A DNA stretch of 64,000 nt from Actinomadura sp. HBU206391. GTDB taxonomy: Bacteria; Actinomycetota; Actinomycetes; Streptosporangiales; Streptosporangiaceae. The position numbers and the translations under genes were made by a program. The notes under the pieces were generated by a model. That model was not told where the DNA came from and ran no database searches. It saw only the letters and a program-made list of their open reading frames with translations. Location of the stretch: positions 1 to 64,000 of the forward strand of contig NZ_JABVEB010000009.1 in the NCBI RefSeq assembly GCF_014323665.1, written 5' to 3'. Below, piece by piece: positions 17,071-26,154 of this stretch. Positions within the stretch are counted from its first letter, which is position 1. Every line of letters starts with the position of its first letter.

Positions 17071-19568
17071 CGCGTGACCTCCTCGGTTCCAACCCCTGCG
17101 GACATGGGTCCCCTGGCGGCCAGGCCGGCCTCCCCGGGCGAGCGCGGTCTGGCATGCGTCGGGTTGGTGTCGAGCCAGCGCTGCAGCTCGTCGGAGATCA
17201 GGTCGACGCCGATGCGCCCGGCCCGCCCGTCCAGATCGCGGAAGACGCACTCGCCATTGCCGAGATTGCGCAGCACGGCCATGTGCTCCTCGGACGGCTC
17301 GACCCCGAGCAGCGCCATCACGTTCCCCACCTCGACGCGCTCGGAGGAACGGAACGAGAACACCGACGACAGACAGTTGGTCACCTGCTCATTCAAGAGG
17401 TCACCGGCGTTCTGCGAGACCAGAATCAACGCAGTGTTGCGAGAGCGCCCCATTCGCGACACTTCCGGAATGAGCTTGGCGCCTTCGGGTGTCGAAGTGA
17501 TGGCCCACGCCTCGTCCAGGAAGATCGCCTTGGGCAGCCGCCGGTCGAGGCCGTGCATCAGCCTCCGGGCGAACTGCGACACGAGGTACATCAGCGCGAC
17601 CGACAGTCGCTGCTCGTAGGAGTAGTCCTCACGCGAGATGGCCACGTCCGGCAGCGTGAGCCCACCGAGGGTGAACACGGTCGTCCAGCCGGCGGTGTCG
17701 ATGCGCTCGCCACCCGAGGGGTCGAAGCAGAGCCGGGCGAGCCGCATCTCCGACATGGACCTCAGCACCGCGCCGAGGTTCTTGGAGGCCGGATCCGACG
17801 ATCCCTCGAGATAGTCCACGACCTTGCCGAGACACGGTTCGTCGGCGTTCGCCACTGCACCGACCGCCTGGATCATCGCGGACTCGCGCTCTTCCGACAT
17901 GCGCGGCAGCAGCAGCCGCAGGGTCTCGGTGGCCATGGTCTTCTTGGCCGCCAGGTCGTCGCCGAAGCTGAAGGGATCCAGCAGTCCGGGCGCGGCGGAT
18001 CCGAGCGGCAGGATGCGCGCCTTGCGGCCACGCGCCTGGAGCAACTCGACGAGCGACTCCGCGTCGCCCTTGGGATCGATGGCGGCGATGGTCACGCCGC
18101 GGAGCGCCATCTGGTAGATCAGCAGCAACGCCAGCGTGGTCTTGCCGCCGCCCGGCTCGCCGGTGATGGCCACCGCGGTCGGCCGGTTACGAGCCGCCGC
18201 CACCAGTGGATCGAAGTGCACGATGGACCGGGCGCGCCCCAGGGTCTCACCGATGTACGGGCCGACCCAGCCGCCACCGGAATCGTCGATCCGGTCGCCG
18301 AGGTCGACCGTCGCGATCGGCATTCCACCGGCGATCGTGCGCAACGGCTGTCGCTGCGCGTAGGCGTTGAGCCGAAGCCGATCTCCCGGGAGCGACTCGC
18401 AGAACAGCGAGAACTGGTCGCCGGTGGAGTTCACCACGTCGATGCCGATGTCGCGGTAGTGCTCGACCACCGCGTCGACCCTCTGCAGAAGCAGTTCCTC
18501 GGTGTGCGCACTGACGATCAGCCGGTTCCAGCCGTACACGAACGGCAGCCGTTGCTTGGTGATGCCGTGTTCGAGCATCCGGGCGGCATCGATCTGCTCG
18601 GCCAGCGCTATCGGAGCCTCCGCGCCGGCTTCGCGGATGTGCTGGTCCATGTCACGAGCGTGCGCCAGCTTGCGCGACACGTCCTTGGACGCCTTCGCCG
18701 GCGGGATCAGCTTCATCCGCGCGCTGATCTCGACCGGGAAGGGCAGCGCGTCGGCGTAGTGCAGCCAGGGCTCACCGTCCGGGAAGGGCATGAGGTCGGG
18801 GAACCGCGCGAACGACAGGTAGGCGAGATAGGAGGATCCGCCGGGCTGCTCCATCCGCAGATGGGACCTGCCGTTGTGGATCGCTCCCTCGATGAGCGCC
18901 TCGATCTCACCGGCGCCCCACGTACGGCGAGGCACCGCCGACGGCGGCGGATCGGCCAGCGAGGCCGTCACCGCGTGCTGGAACAACCAGGCCACCTGAG
19001 TCGACGTCGCGTGCCGGGCGTACAGGGCCGAGCCGCCGAGGGCCCGGCCGATCCGCTCCGCCTGCTCGGTCCAGCGCGCGATCTCCTTGGCGTCGATCGC
19101 GTCGTCGTGCAGACCCAGTGACCCCTCACTGCGCTTGTAGAACCCGAGCAACTGCGACAGCACGCCACCGGAAAGCTGGCCGCCCATGCCGCGGGCGCCG
19201 ATGCGTACGCCGAGATAGACCTCTTTGGTCCAGAAGTCCTTGGACCAGACGTGGGCGTACATCTCCTCGAGATACTCACGCCAGCCGGTGCCGCGGTCGG
19301 AGGTCTCGTCCAGCTTCAGCGCCCACTCCGCCGCGGGGTAGGTGCGGTGCGCGATCCGCAGGTGCACTTCGGCGTCCTGCATGCGGATACCGGCGAGCGC
19401 GATCGTGATGTTCGTCGCGAGGGCCTCGCGCTCCTCGCCCGTCGTGAACTCGTAGGACACCGTGGGCAGCCGGAAATAGGCCCACGCGGCGCTGTCGGTG
19501 AGCAGGATGCGGTCATCGAAGTACCGCACCGCCAACCGGCTGGAGCGTGTCTTCGACGCTCTACTCAT
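17067..19568 (-). CDS. VirB4/TraC-type conjugation ATPase
   Basis: 833 aa. The N-terminal ~420 residues are the VirB4-type membrane-proximal region. The C-terminal RecA-like domain has Walker A GEPGGGKTT (about 468-476), Walker B AIFLDEAW (about 682-689) and the usual downstream SQN motif (LVSQNAGDLL). Starts with ATG at 19568, 28 nt after the TcpE/MinD gene, and overlaps the next gene. VirB4 ATPases power pilus assembly and substrate transfer at the inner membrane. All key ATPase residues are present, so this subunit is probably active. Confidence 0.93.
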   Translation of the reverse strand: MSRASKTRSSRLAVRYFDDRILLTDSAAWAYFRLPTVSYEFTTGEEREALATNITIALAGIRMQDAEVHLRIAHRTYPAAEWALKLDETSDRGTGWREYLEEMYAHVWSKDFWTKEVYLGVRIGARGMGGQLSGGVLSQLLGFYKRSEGSLGLHDDAIDAKEIARWTEQAERIGRALGGSALYARHATSTQVAWLFQHAVTASLADPPPSAVPRRTWGAGEIEALIEGAIHNGRSHLRMEQPGGSSYLAYLSFARFPDLMPFPDGEPWLHYADALPFPVEISARMKLIPPAKASKDVSRKLAHARDMDQHIREAGAEAPIALAEQIDAARMLEHGITKQRLPFVYGWNRLIVSAHTEELLLQRVDAVVEHYRDIGIDVVNSTGDQFSLFCESLPGDRLRLNAYAQRQPLRTIAGGMPIATVDLGDRIDDSGGGWVGPYIGETLGRARSIVHFDPLVAAARNRPTAVAITGEPGGGKTTLALLLIYQMALRGVTIAAIDPKGDAESLVELLQARGRKARILPLGSAAPGLLDPFSFGDDLAAKKTMATETLRLLLPRMSEERESAMIQAVGAVANADEPCLGKVVDYLEGSSDPASKNLGAVLRSMSEMRLARLCFDPSGGERIDTAGWTTVFTLGGLTLPDVAISREDYSYEQRLSVALMYLVSQFARRLMHGLDRRLPKAIFLDEAWAITSTPEGAKLIPEVSRMGRSRNTALILVSQNAGDLLNEQVTNCLSSVFSFRSSERVEVGNVMALLGVEPSEEHMAVLRNLGNGECVFRDLDGRAGRIGVDLISDELQRWLDTNPTHARPRSPGEAGLAARGPMSAGVGTEEVTR

Positions 19569-19596
19569 CGCTCGCTCCGCTCGGCGGCTCGCGGCG

Positions 19597-22500
19597 TCAT
19601 CGGCTGGCCTCCTGTTGCTGGTAGCGCTCCGGCTGGGCGACGAAACCGCCGGCGACGACTCCGGCGAGCGCGAGGTACGCGCGCCGCGTCGGGGCGCGCA
19701 GCGACTTCAACTCGTTGCGGGGTGAGCGGTCGAGGCTCAGGTGGTCGTCCCATGGGATCCGTACGAGCGCCCGGCAACGGCCCCGGGCCACGGACTCGGC
19801 CTGTTCGACATCGTCCATGCTGCGACGGCTGACCCCATTGATCACTGTAACGGCCTGCGACCGCGACTGACTGTAACCGTGGCCGTCGAGCCATTCGAAC
19901 GTCATCGCCACCGCACGCGGAGCGTCGGCGCTGGCCGGGGCGACGAGAACGATCTGGTCGGCGTGCGGCAGGACCCTGGCGACCACCGCCGCGGCGGCGT
20001 CCAGCAGGGTGACGGAGTAGAACCGGTCGACGGTGCGGATCGCGAGCGCGTAATCGCGGTCGTCGAGCGCCTGCAGGGGATTCTTGCCCGCCGTGATGAC
20101 GTCGAGGCCGGACTTCGCCTGTGAGGCGTAGCGGCGCATCGCGGTGAGCGTGTTCACCTGGTCGGCGCGGGTGATGAGGCCGGTGAGCGTCTCGTTGGTC
20201 TCACTGCGCGTACGCCGGGCGAGCGCTCCCGGGCCCGGATTGACGTCGATGGCCACGACCGGCTCGGCGCAGTACTGCGCGAACGTGTGCCCCAGCATGA
20301 GCGCCGTGACGGTCTGGCCTGCCCCACCCGTACAGCCGAGCACCACGATGCGCCGGGTGCCGTGGAAGGGCCGTTGCAACCGCTCCTCGTACTCCTCGTC
20401 CACATGGCTGTGGCCGCCGCCGACCGCCTGGATGAGCCGGCGCAGTCCGCCTGGCGTGCCCTCGTGTTCGGGATCCGGTGGCGTGATGGCCTGGGGCGGA
20501 GCCGGTGGCGAGGGTGGCGGCGGCAGCGGACGGGGCCGGACCGGTGAAGCCGGTCCCGACCGTACTTCGCGCGCCGGCGCGTATTCCTGTGGCACCTCGG
20601 CCTGCGGCCCGTGCTGAGGCCCGTGCTGAGACCCGGGTTGCGACTCGGGCGGCGCGGGCCGCCACGACACCCTGCCGGGCGGCTCCGGCGTTACCGGTGG
20701 CGGTGGTTGGCCGGCCGGCGGGCCCGGCCTGTTCTGCGGGATCTGCGGCGCTTCACGAGCCGGTGCCTGCTCGTGCTGGTACGGCGGCGGCGGCGCGACC
20801 GGACGGACCGGAGGCACTGGCGGCACCGACTCGCCGGGCGGCACACCGTCCGGACCAGTGGGAGGTGGCGCGGCGGTGGCGAATCCCTGCGCCCTGGGCG
20901 GCGGGCCCGCGGGGGGCTGTTGCCCCGTGGAGGGCACCCCGGTGGGGCCCGAGGCCCGAGCCGGGGCACCGCCCCTGCTCGGTCCCGTCTCCGCGGGACG
21001 GCGCGGTGGTGCGCTCCTGCGCGGCTGTCCCGGAGAGCCGCCCTGCGGCAGCCGCGGCGGAGGCCAGACCTGGGCGTCGCTGTTCGGGTCGCGCAGGGGC
21101 CGGGACAGGCCCTCGGACCAGGGCTTCGGCGGCTCCCTCCTGACCTGCCTGCCGCGCTCCCCCGGTTCATCCGTAGCGGATGCGTCCGCGCTCTGGTCCT
21201 CGGGCGAGCGCCCTTCGGCGGACGGCCCGGCTTCGGCGGACGATCCCGCACCGGTATCGGCTGCTCCCGCCGGCGCCTGCACGACCGGCTGCGGGGCGGC
21301 GGGCCGCTCCTCCTCCGGCCGAGGTGTCTCGGCCTCCTCGGTCTGCGCCTCCTCACCGGCGGACGCGCCGACAGGCACGCCGGTGGCGCCGAACGCCTCC
21401 GGCACCGCCGGGATGTCCGGCAAGGTCGTCGCCGCCGGAACCTGCGAGATGTCCGGTCTCGTCGTCGCGGCGGGCGACTCGGCCGCCGGCGGCTCCGAGC
21501 GGCCCTGGTCGCCGGTGGGCCGGTCGTCGACCCGGGGGTCCTTGACCCCGGGATCATCCTCAGCGGGCGCCGGCCCCTCCGCCGCCGTGGCGACGGGCGG
21601 AGTCGCCGCACGTTCGCCTGCCCGATCCCCGCTGCTCTCGGCCTCCTCGGCCCGCGGTCGTTCTGCCGGTGCCCGCTCTTCCTCGGCCGTGCCGATCTGT
21701 GCGCCCTCGACCTGCGCACGCTCGGCCTGCGCACGCTCGACCTGCGCACGATCAGGCCGTACGGGCTCGGCGGACGCCCGCTCGGCGGGTGCGGACTCCC
21801 CTTGAGCCGGTTCTGCTCGCTCGGGCGGGGCGATCGCCCTCCAGAACTCCGCAGCCGCGCCGGGCCTGCGTACGCCGGAGGCGAGGCCCCGCTTGCCCGA
21901 ACCCACGGGCCGCGGTTCGCTGACCGCGTCATCGCCGCGTTCCGCGGGTGACGCCTGTGCCGGCGCGGAGTCCGCCGCCGACGGTGCGGCGGGGCCGGCC
22001 GGTGCCAGGCCCGCCCGCGCGGACTCGTCCGTGGTCGTCCGATCCGGCCGGGCGGTGACCTCCAGCGTGGGCGTCGCCGGCGGTGGTTCGGCCCGCGCGG
22101 ACTCACGCACCGATGCGGTGCCGGCGGTCGGCAGCGGTTCGGTCGTGGGCTCCGGCTCATGCGAGATGTCCCGCCTGGTCCTCGGCCGCCAGGCACTGGC
22201 CGCTCGGTGGCCGTCGGCCCGCTGCGGCATCGGGGCGGCCCCGCCGCGTACGCCGGTCGCGGGTGCCTCGTCCGGCCGGGGAGCATCTGCCTCCCGAGCG
22301 GTGGTGCGGCGAGCGTCCGTGCCGAAGGTCGCCGGGGCCGCCGTTCCCGCGTGCCCGCCGAGCGTCGCCTGTGCCGCGTACTGCTCCAGTGGCCGCGGCG
22401 CCGCCGCCTGAGTCGGACGGTCGGCTACGAACGAGGCCAGGGCGGGCTCCGTGGTGTGCGCGGCGGCGCCGGCGGGCCCGGGAACGCGCACGGGAGCGTT

Positions 22501-22962
22501 CCGGCCACGGCCCTTCTTGTTGCGCTGAGCCTCACGAGCCTTACGACCGGCCCTGACCGCCGCCTTCTCGGCGGCCGTCACCGGCCGCATGGGACCGGTC
22601 TGCCGCCAGACGCGTGCCACGACCACGACCTCGCGCGGCTCGCGGATCGGGGTCAGCCGGCACCAGGTGCGCGGCTCGGTGAGGTAGCGCGACTGTGACA
22701 GCAGCAGCTCGGTCAGCCGCTTGCCCTCGATGACAGGGCGGGTCGCCAGCCAGGTGAGCACACCGGGCGGTACGAGGTAGAGCACGTGCCAGGGCGTACG
22801 AAACGGGATGCCGACGAACTTGAGCAGCATGATCCACGGCACGAACACACCGACGAACACACCGATCTGCACAAGCGGCAGCGGCATCGGAAGCCGCAGA
22901 TCGTAGAGCTTGTAGAGCCGCTTCTCGATGCGCCAGATGTTCGTGTACGTGGGTAGATCCAC
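19597..22962 (-). CDS. TcpE-like membrane protein fused to a MinD/ParA-like domain
   Basis: 1121 aa, GTG start with AGGGGAG upstream. Residues 1-125 look like TcpE, a small conjugation membrane protein (PTYTNIWRIEKRLYKLYDLR, two hydrophobic helices at about 28-75). A Pro/Ala/Glu-rich linker of about 700 residues follows. The last ~250 residues form a MinD/ParA-type fold: P-loop position VLGCTGGAGQTVTALMLG, then VVAIDVNPG. Both signature lysines of the deviant Walker A (KGGxGKT) are missing (T and Q instead), so ATP hydrolysis is doubtful. The linker-plus-MinD layout recalls EspI-type proteins of type VII secretion. The fusion to TcpE is the odd point. Confidence 0.84.
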   Translation of the reverse strand: MDLPTYTNIWRIEKRLYKLYDLRLPMPLPLVQIGVFVGVFVPWIMLLKFVGIPFRTPWHVLYLVPPGVLTWLATRPVIEGKRLTELLLSQSRYLTEPRTWCRLTPIREPREVVVVARVWRQTGPMRPVTAAEKAAVRAGRKAREAQRNKKGRGRNAPVRVPGPAGAAAHTTEPALASFVADRPTQAAAPRPLEQYAAQATLGGHAGTAAPATFGTDARRTTAREADAPRPDEAPATGVRGGAAPMPQRADGHRAASAWRPRTRRDISHEPEPTTEPLPTAGTASVRESARAEPPPATPTLEVTARPDRTTTDESARAGLAPAGPAAPSAADSAPAQASPAERGDDAVSEPRPVGSGKRGLASGVRRPGAAAEFWRAIAPPERAEPAQGESAPAERASAEPVRPDRAQVERAQAERAQVEGAQIGTAEEERAPAERPRAEEAESSGDRAGERAATPPVATAAEGPAPAEDDPGVKDPRVDDRPTGDQGRSEPPAAESPAATTRPDISQVPAATTLPDIPAVPEAFGATGVPVGASAGEEAQTEEAETPRPEEERPAAPQPVVQAPAGAADTGAGSSAEAGPSAEGRSPEDQSADASATDEPGERGRQVRREPPKPWSEGLSRPLRDPNSDAQVWPPPRLPQGGSPGQPRRSAPPRRPAETGPSRGGAPARASGPTGVPSTGQQPPAGPPPRAQGFATAAPPPTGPDGVPPGESVPPVPPVRPVAPPPPYQHEQAPAREAPQIPQNRPGPPAGQPPPPVTPEPPGRVSWRPAPPESQPGSQHGPQHGPQAEVPQEYAPAREVRSGPASPVRPRPLPPPPSPPAPPQAITPPDPEHEGTPGGLRRLIQAVGGGHSHVDEEYEERLQRPFHGTRRIVVLGCTGGAGQTVTALMLGHTFAQYCAEPVVAIDVNPGPGALARRTRSETNETLTGLITRADQVNTLTAMRRYASQAKSGLDVITAGKNPLQALDDRDYALAIRTVDRFYSVTLLDAAAAVVARVLPHADQIVLVAPASADAPRAVAMTFEWLDGHGYSQSRSQAVTVINGVSRRSMDDVEQAESVARGRCRALVRIPWDDHLSLDRSPRNELKSLRAPTRRAYLALAGVVAGGFVAQPERYQQQEASR
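21706..21750. repeat. Three tandem 15-bp repeats inside the TcpE/MinD linker
   Basis: Three back-to-back copies of CTCGACCTGCGCACG (the middle copy has one change) encode a five-residue Arg/Ala/Gln/Val(Ala)/Glu repeat on the minus strand. The period is a whole number of codons, so copy changes would keep the frame. Confidence 0.85.
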
Positions 22963-23011
22963 GCCCTACTCCCCTAACGGTGGCAAGCACAGTGCCCGGC
23001 CGTGAACCAGG

Positions 23012-23293
23012 TCAGCTCAAGTCGACCCCTAGGGCCTTGGCGATTGCCTTGGCCGTCGTCTCGATGATGTTGGGGACATAGAAAATGACGCCGATACCGA
23101 TCGCCAGAACAATGAATTGCACGAACCGTGTGATCTCTCTCGTGAAGAGAAAGAAGATGGCCACGATCGAGACAATGACCAGGAACAGCGGTCCGAATAT
23201 CTGCCGCAGCCAGTCGGCCAGCTGATCGGTCTTGAGGTCGTCCGGCGCCGCCAGCAACTGGTCGGGCGCCGACGCGATTAGCTGATGGAACAT
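23012..23293 (-). CDS. Small membrane protein of the conjugation-type operon (TcpD/VirB2-like position)
   Basis: 93 aa from the ATG at 23293; upstream codons in the frame look non-coding. The N-terminal ~40 residues are polar (DDLKTDQLADWLRQIFG). Two close hydrophobic helices (about 38-58 and 62-82) and a short helical tail follow. Size, two-helix hairpin and position between TcpC and TcpE match TcpD or a pilin-like VirB2 subunit, but sequence similarity is too weak for me to name it. The upstream ribosome binding site is weak. Confidence 0.68.
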   Translation of the reverse strand: MFHQLIASAPDQLLAAPDDLKTDQLADWLRQIFGPLFLVIVSIVAIFFLFTREITRFVQFIVLAIGIGVIFYVPNIIETTAKAIAKALGVDLS

Positions 23294-23403
23294 CGGCCTA
23301 ACCGCCTTCCTGGATAGGCGAGTGCATGCTGGGAAGGCTGACGGGGGCTCGTCCTCCCGCGGGGACGACACGAATGACGCTGATTCTCACGGCGCGGCCC
23401 CTC

Positions 23404-24414
23404 TCATGATCCGGTGGGTTGGGTCGAGCCGTCGATGTCTCGCACGTACCAGGTTCCGTCCTTCTTTACCACGTTGAGCTCGTACGTCTGCTCGAGTTCG
23501 CCGCCCGGCGCCTTGGGGTCAGAGGTCGGCATCTGCCAGCCGACCGTGACGGTGATGTTGCGTTGGTCCGCGCCACCGGCCGGCGCGATCACCTCTCTGA
23601 GCCGCGTGAACGTCACCGACCCGCCGAGCCCGGTGATCGAGTTGCGGTCGGCGAACCGGGACAGCGCGACCGTGTCGCCGCTGCCGTAGGCCCGGAAGAA
23701 GCCCTCGAGCGGCTGCTGGAGTTCGGCCTCCAGTGAGGTGTCACGCTCCCGGTTGTTGGTCTGGGGCAGCGTCGCCCTGGGCGGCGCGGGCAGCAGCGCG
23801 GGGCGGCCCGAGACGACCATGGCACCGTCTTTGGTGTAGATGGGCACGGCGAGCTGGAACCACTTGTCCTGTGTCTCGGCGAGCAGCGTGACAATGGCGT
23901 TGTTGGCGTCGCGCGCGTTGACCGCCGCCACCTGAACGGACTGCAGCCGCAGCTGCCCGGTGCCGTTCCAGCCCAACTGGCCGTCGGCGCCGTCCGGAAG
24001 GAAGAACCGGAGCTGCTTTTCCCGCTCGCTCGCGGTCTTCTGGTCGTAGTTCAAATAGACGCCGGTGAACTGCAGCGCGTAAGCCGAGGCGGCACTGGTC
24101 GGAAACTGCGCCCGCTTCTCGGTGCCGGCCGCGACCGGCCCCGCCGATCCGTCCGAGGTGTATCGCTCGAACGGGGCTCGGATGCCGTTCACCAGCACCA
24201 CCAGGATGAAGGCCCAGAGGATCATCCGGCCGACCCACACCCACCACCGGCCGCCCGCTCCGCGCCAGCGGCCGGCTCGGCGCCCGGACCCGCCGTGCGC
24301 CTCGTCGTCCGCCGGACCCCACGGATCCGCCGCTCCATAGCCTCCGCCCGGCTCCGCCGCCATGCCGCCGCGCGAGAGGCCACCCCGGGAACCGCCGTCG
24401 TACGCGTCGTTCAT
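23404..24414 (-). CDS. TcpC-like conjugal transfer membrane protein
   Basis: 336 aa from the ATG at 24414, which has GGAGGGG upstream; a longer frame to 24501 lacks a ribosome site. A Gly-rich, Asp-containing cytoplasmic start is followed by one membrane helix (about 60-80; WVGRMILWAFILVVLVNGIR). Two extracellular NTF2-like halves come next, a duplicated layout known from TcpC of Gram-positive conjugation systems (VirB8 fold). It is the first gene of the minus-strand operon and probably bridges the membrane ATPases to the wall. No lipobox is present. Confidence 0.82.
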   Translation of the reverse strand: MNDAYDGGSRGGLSRGGMAAEPGGGYGAADPWGPADDEAHGGSGRRAGRWRGAGGRWWVWVGRMILWAFILVVLVNGIRAPFERYTSDGSAGPVAAGTEKRAQFPTSAASAYALQFTGVYLNYDQKTASEREKQLRFFLPDGADGQLGWNGTGQLRLQSVQVAAVNARDANNAIVTLLAETQDKWFQLAVPIYTKDGAMVVSGRPALLPAPPRATLPQTNNRERDTSLEAELQQPLEGFFRAYGSGDTVALSRFADRNSITGLGGSVTFTRLREVIAPAGGADQRNITVTVGWQMPTSDPKAPGGELEQTYELNVVKKDGTWYVRDIDGSTQPTGS

Positions 24415-24950
24415 GACGGACGACCCCTCCGGACCCATCGGCTCAGCACGATCATAGGCAGCCGTCTGGGGGCCGTGTCGCACGGCCGGCCTGCGAGCCA
24501 TCGCGCCTCCGCTCGCGCCTCGCCCCCGGTCGGCGCGATCATCTCTACTTTGTCGGGTGTGGCTTCGGATTCACCCAGCCTAACCACGGAGGTCAATTGT
24601 TCCAGCGACTTGCGGCGATGCCCAGTCCCGGCGCGCGGTTGTGGATAACTCACGGCACCTCACGTCAGAACCGGGAAGATTGCCAAACGGTGACGATTCA
24701 CTATCCACTCATCGAACAGGACAACTAGCAGCATAAGCCACGAACTCTACGATCCCGCAGCATTACCACCGCCAAATCGGGAGAATGGCCTTGCTGCTTC
24801 ACGAACCGAAGCTGGATCGATCCAAGGCGTGACGTGCCGACCCACGCTCACCGGCGCGGGCCGAGTACGGTGAATGTCACATTCGGTCGACGGCGACCGC
24901 CGCAGCGATGACCACCGGAACGATGCCGCCAGAACGGCGTCCGCCGGCCG
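24415..24950. other. Intergenic region upstream of the conjugation-type operon
   Basis: No gene is supported in this 536-nt stretch. It is AT-richer than its surroundings (about 24660-24800). It contains one perfect DnaA box (TGTGGATAA, 24640-24648) and a weak minus-strand promoter-like pair (TTGTCC at 24724-24719, TAGTGA at 24703-24698, 15-nt spacing). It also holds the palindrome AATGTCACATT at 24873-24883. Both neighbours are on the minus strand, so the operon promoter should lie here. Confidence 0.45.
24873..24883. promoter_or_regulatory. Palindrome AATGTCACATT, same as in the catabolic operon promoter
   Basis: An 11-bp palindrome identical to 42309-42319. It lies just past the ychF stop on the minus strand. 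It may be a distant binding site for the same regulator or an unrelated site. Confidence 0.4.
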
Positions 24951-26042
24951 TCAGACGTTGAAGCGGAACTCCACGACATCCCCGTCGCGCATGACGTAGT
25001 CCTTGCCCTCCATGCGCGCCCTGCCCGCCCCACGCGCGGACGCGACGGAGCCCTCGGCGACCAGATCGTCGTACGACACGATCTCGGCCTTGATGAAACC
25101 GCGCTGGAAGTCGGTGTGGATGACCCCGGCGGCCTCCGGCGCCGTGGCGCCCTTGGGGATGGTCCAGGCCCGGGTCTCCTTGGGACCGGCGGTCAGGTAC
25201 GTCTGCAGGCCGAGGGTGTCGAAACCGATGCGCACGAGCTGCGACAGACCCGACTCCTCCTGCCCCATGCTCTGCAGGAGTTCCAGCGCCTCCGCGTCAG
25301 GGAGCTCGATCAGCTCGGCCTCGATCTTGGCGTCCAGGAAGATCGCTTCGGCCGGCGCCACGAGTTCGCGCAGCCGCCCGCGAAGCGCCTCGTCCCCGAG
25401 CTCGTCCTCGTCGAGATTGAAGACGTACAGGAACGGCTTCGCGGTGAGCAGGTGCAGTTCGCGCAGCAGATCCAGGTCGATGCCGACCACGGCCGCACCG
25501 GCGAAGAGCGTCGTCCCATCGTTGAGCAGTGTCTCCGCGGCCACCACGGCGTCGACGATCGCGAGACCGTGCTTGTCCTTCCTGGTCCGCGCCTCTTTCT
25601 CCAGCCGGGGAAGAGCCTTCTCGATGGTCTGGAGGTCCGCGAGGATGAGCTCGGTGTTGATCGTCTCAATGTCGCGGGCGGGAGCGACGTCACCGTCGAC
25701 ATGCGTGACGTCGGGATCGTCGAACGCGCGGATGACCTGGCAGATCGCGTTGGCCTCGCGGATGTTGGCGAGGAACTTGTTGCCAAGTCCCTGCCCCTCC
25801 GAGGCTCCCTTGACGATGCCGGCGATGTCGACGAACTCCATCGTCGCCGGGATGATCTTCGCGGATCCGAAGATCTTCGCAAGACGCTCCAGGCGCGGGT
25901 CCGGCACCCCGACCACGCCGACGTTCGGCTCGATCGTCGCGAACGGATAGTTCGCCGCCAGAGCGTCGTTCTTGGTCAGCGCGTTGAACAAGGTGGACTT
26001 GCCGACGTTGGGCAGCCCGACGATTCCAATGGACAGACTCAC
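24951..26042 (-). CDS. ychF: Ribosome-associated P-loop NTPase YchF/OLA1
   Basis: 363 aa from the GTG at 26042, the canonical YchF length; the ATG-headed longer frame adds a non-conserved start. Motifs: G1 GLPNVGKST, G3 DIAGIVKGASEGQGLGN, the altered G4 NLDED that gives YchF its ATP preference, a coiled-coil region, and a C-terminal TGS domain ending EGKDYVMRDGDVVEFRFNV. The protein binds ribosomes and modulates stress responses. Divergent from rmuC, with 112 nt between starts. Confidence 0.95.
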   Translation of the reverse strand: MSLSIGIVGLPNVGKSTLFNALTKNDALAANYPFATIEPNVGVVGVPDPRLERLAKIFGSAKIIPATMEFVDIAGIVKGASEGQGLGNKFLANIREANAICQVIRAFDDPDVTHVDGDVAPARDIETINTELILADLQTIEKALPRLEKEARTRKDKHGLAIVDAVVAAETLLNDGTTLFAGAAVVGIDLDLLRELHLLTAKPFLYVFNLDEDELGDEALRGRLRELVAPAEAIFLDAKIEAELIELPDAEALELLQSMGQEESGLSQLVRIGFDTLGLQTYLTAGPKETRAWTIPKGATAPEAAGVIHTDFQRGFIKAEIVSYDDLVAEGSVASARGAGRARMEGKDYVMRDGDVVEFRFNV

Positions 26043-26154
26043 GTCGGCCGAGTCTATGGGCTGCGGCGCACTGACACGGCACGCACGGCGGCCAAACGGG
26101 GGCATCTCGGCGAGTCGTCCAGGTTCCGTCACCCTCCGCTGTCACGATGCTGCC

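Noticed and set aside
17019-19121. Long plus-strand frame (700 codons) opposite the VirB4 gene
   Set aside because: Antisense to VirB4, with Asp/His/Arg-rich composition and no domain. VirB4 motifs are complete on the minus strand.
24415-24950. Replication origin
   Set aside because: Only one perfect DnaA box and no rep or dnaA gene nearby.
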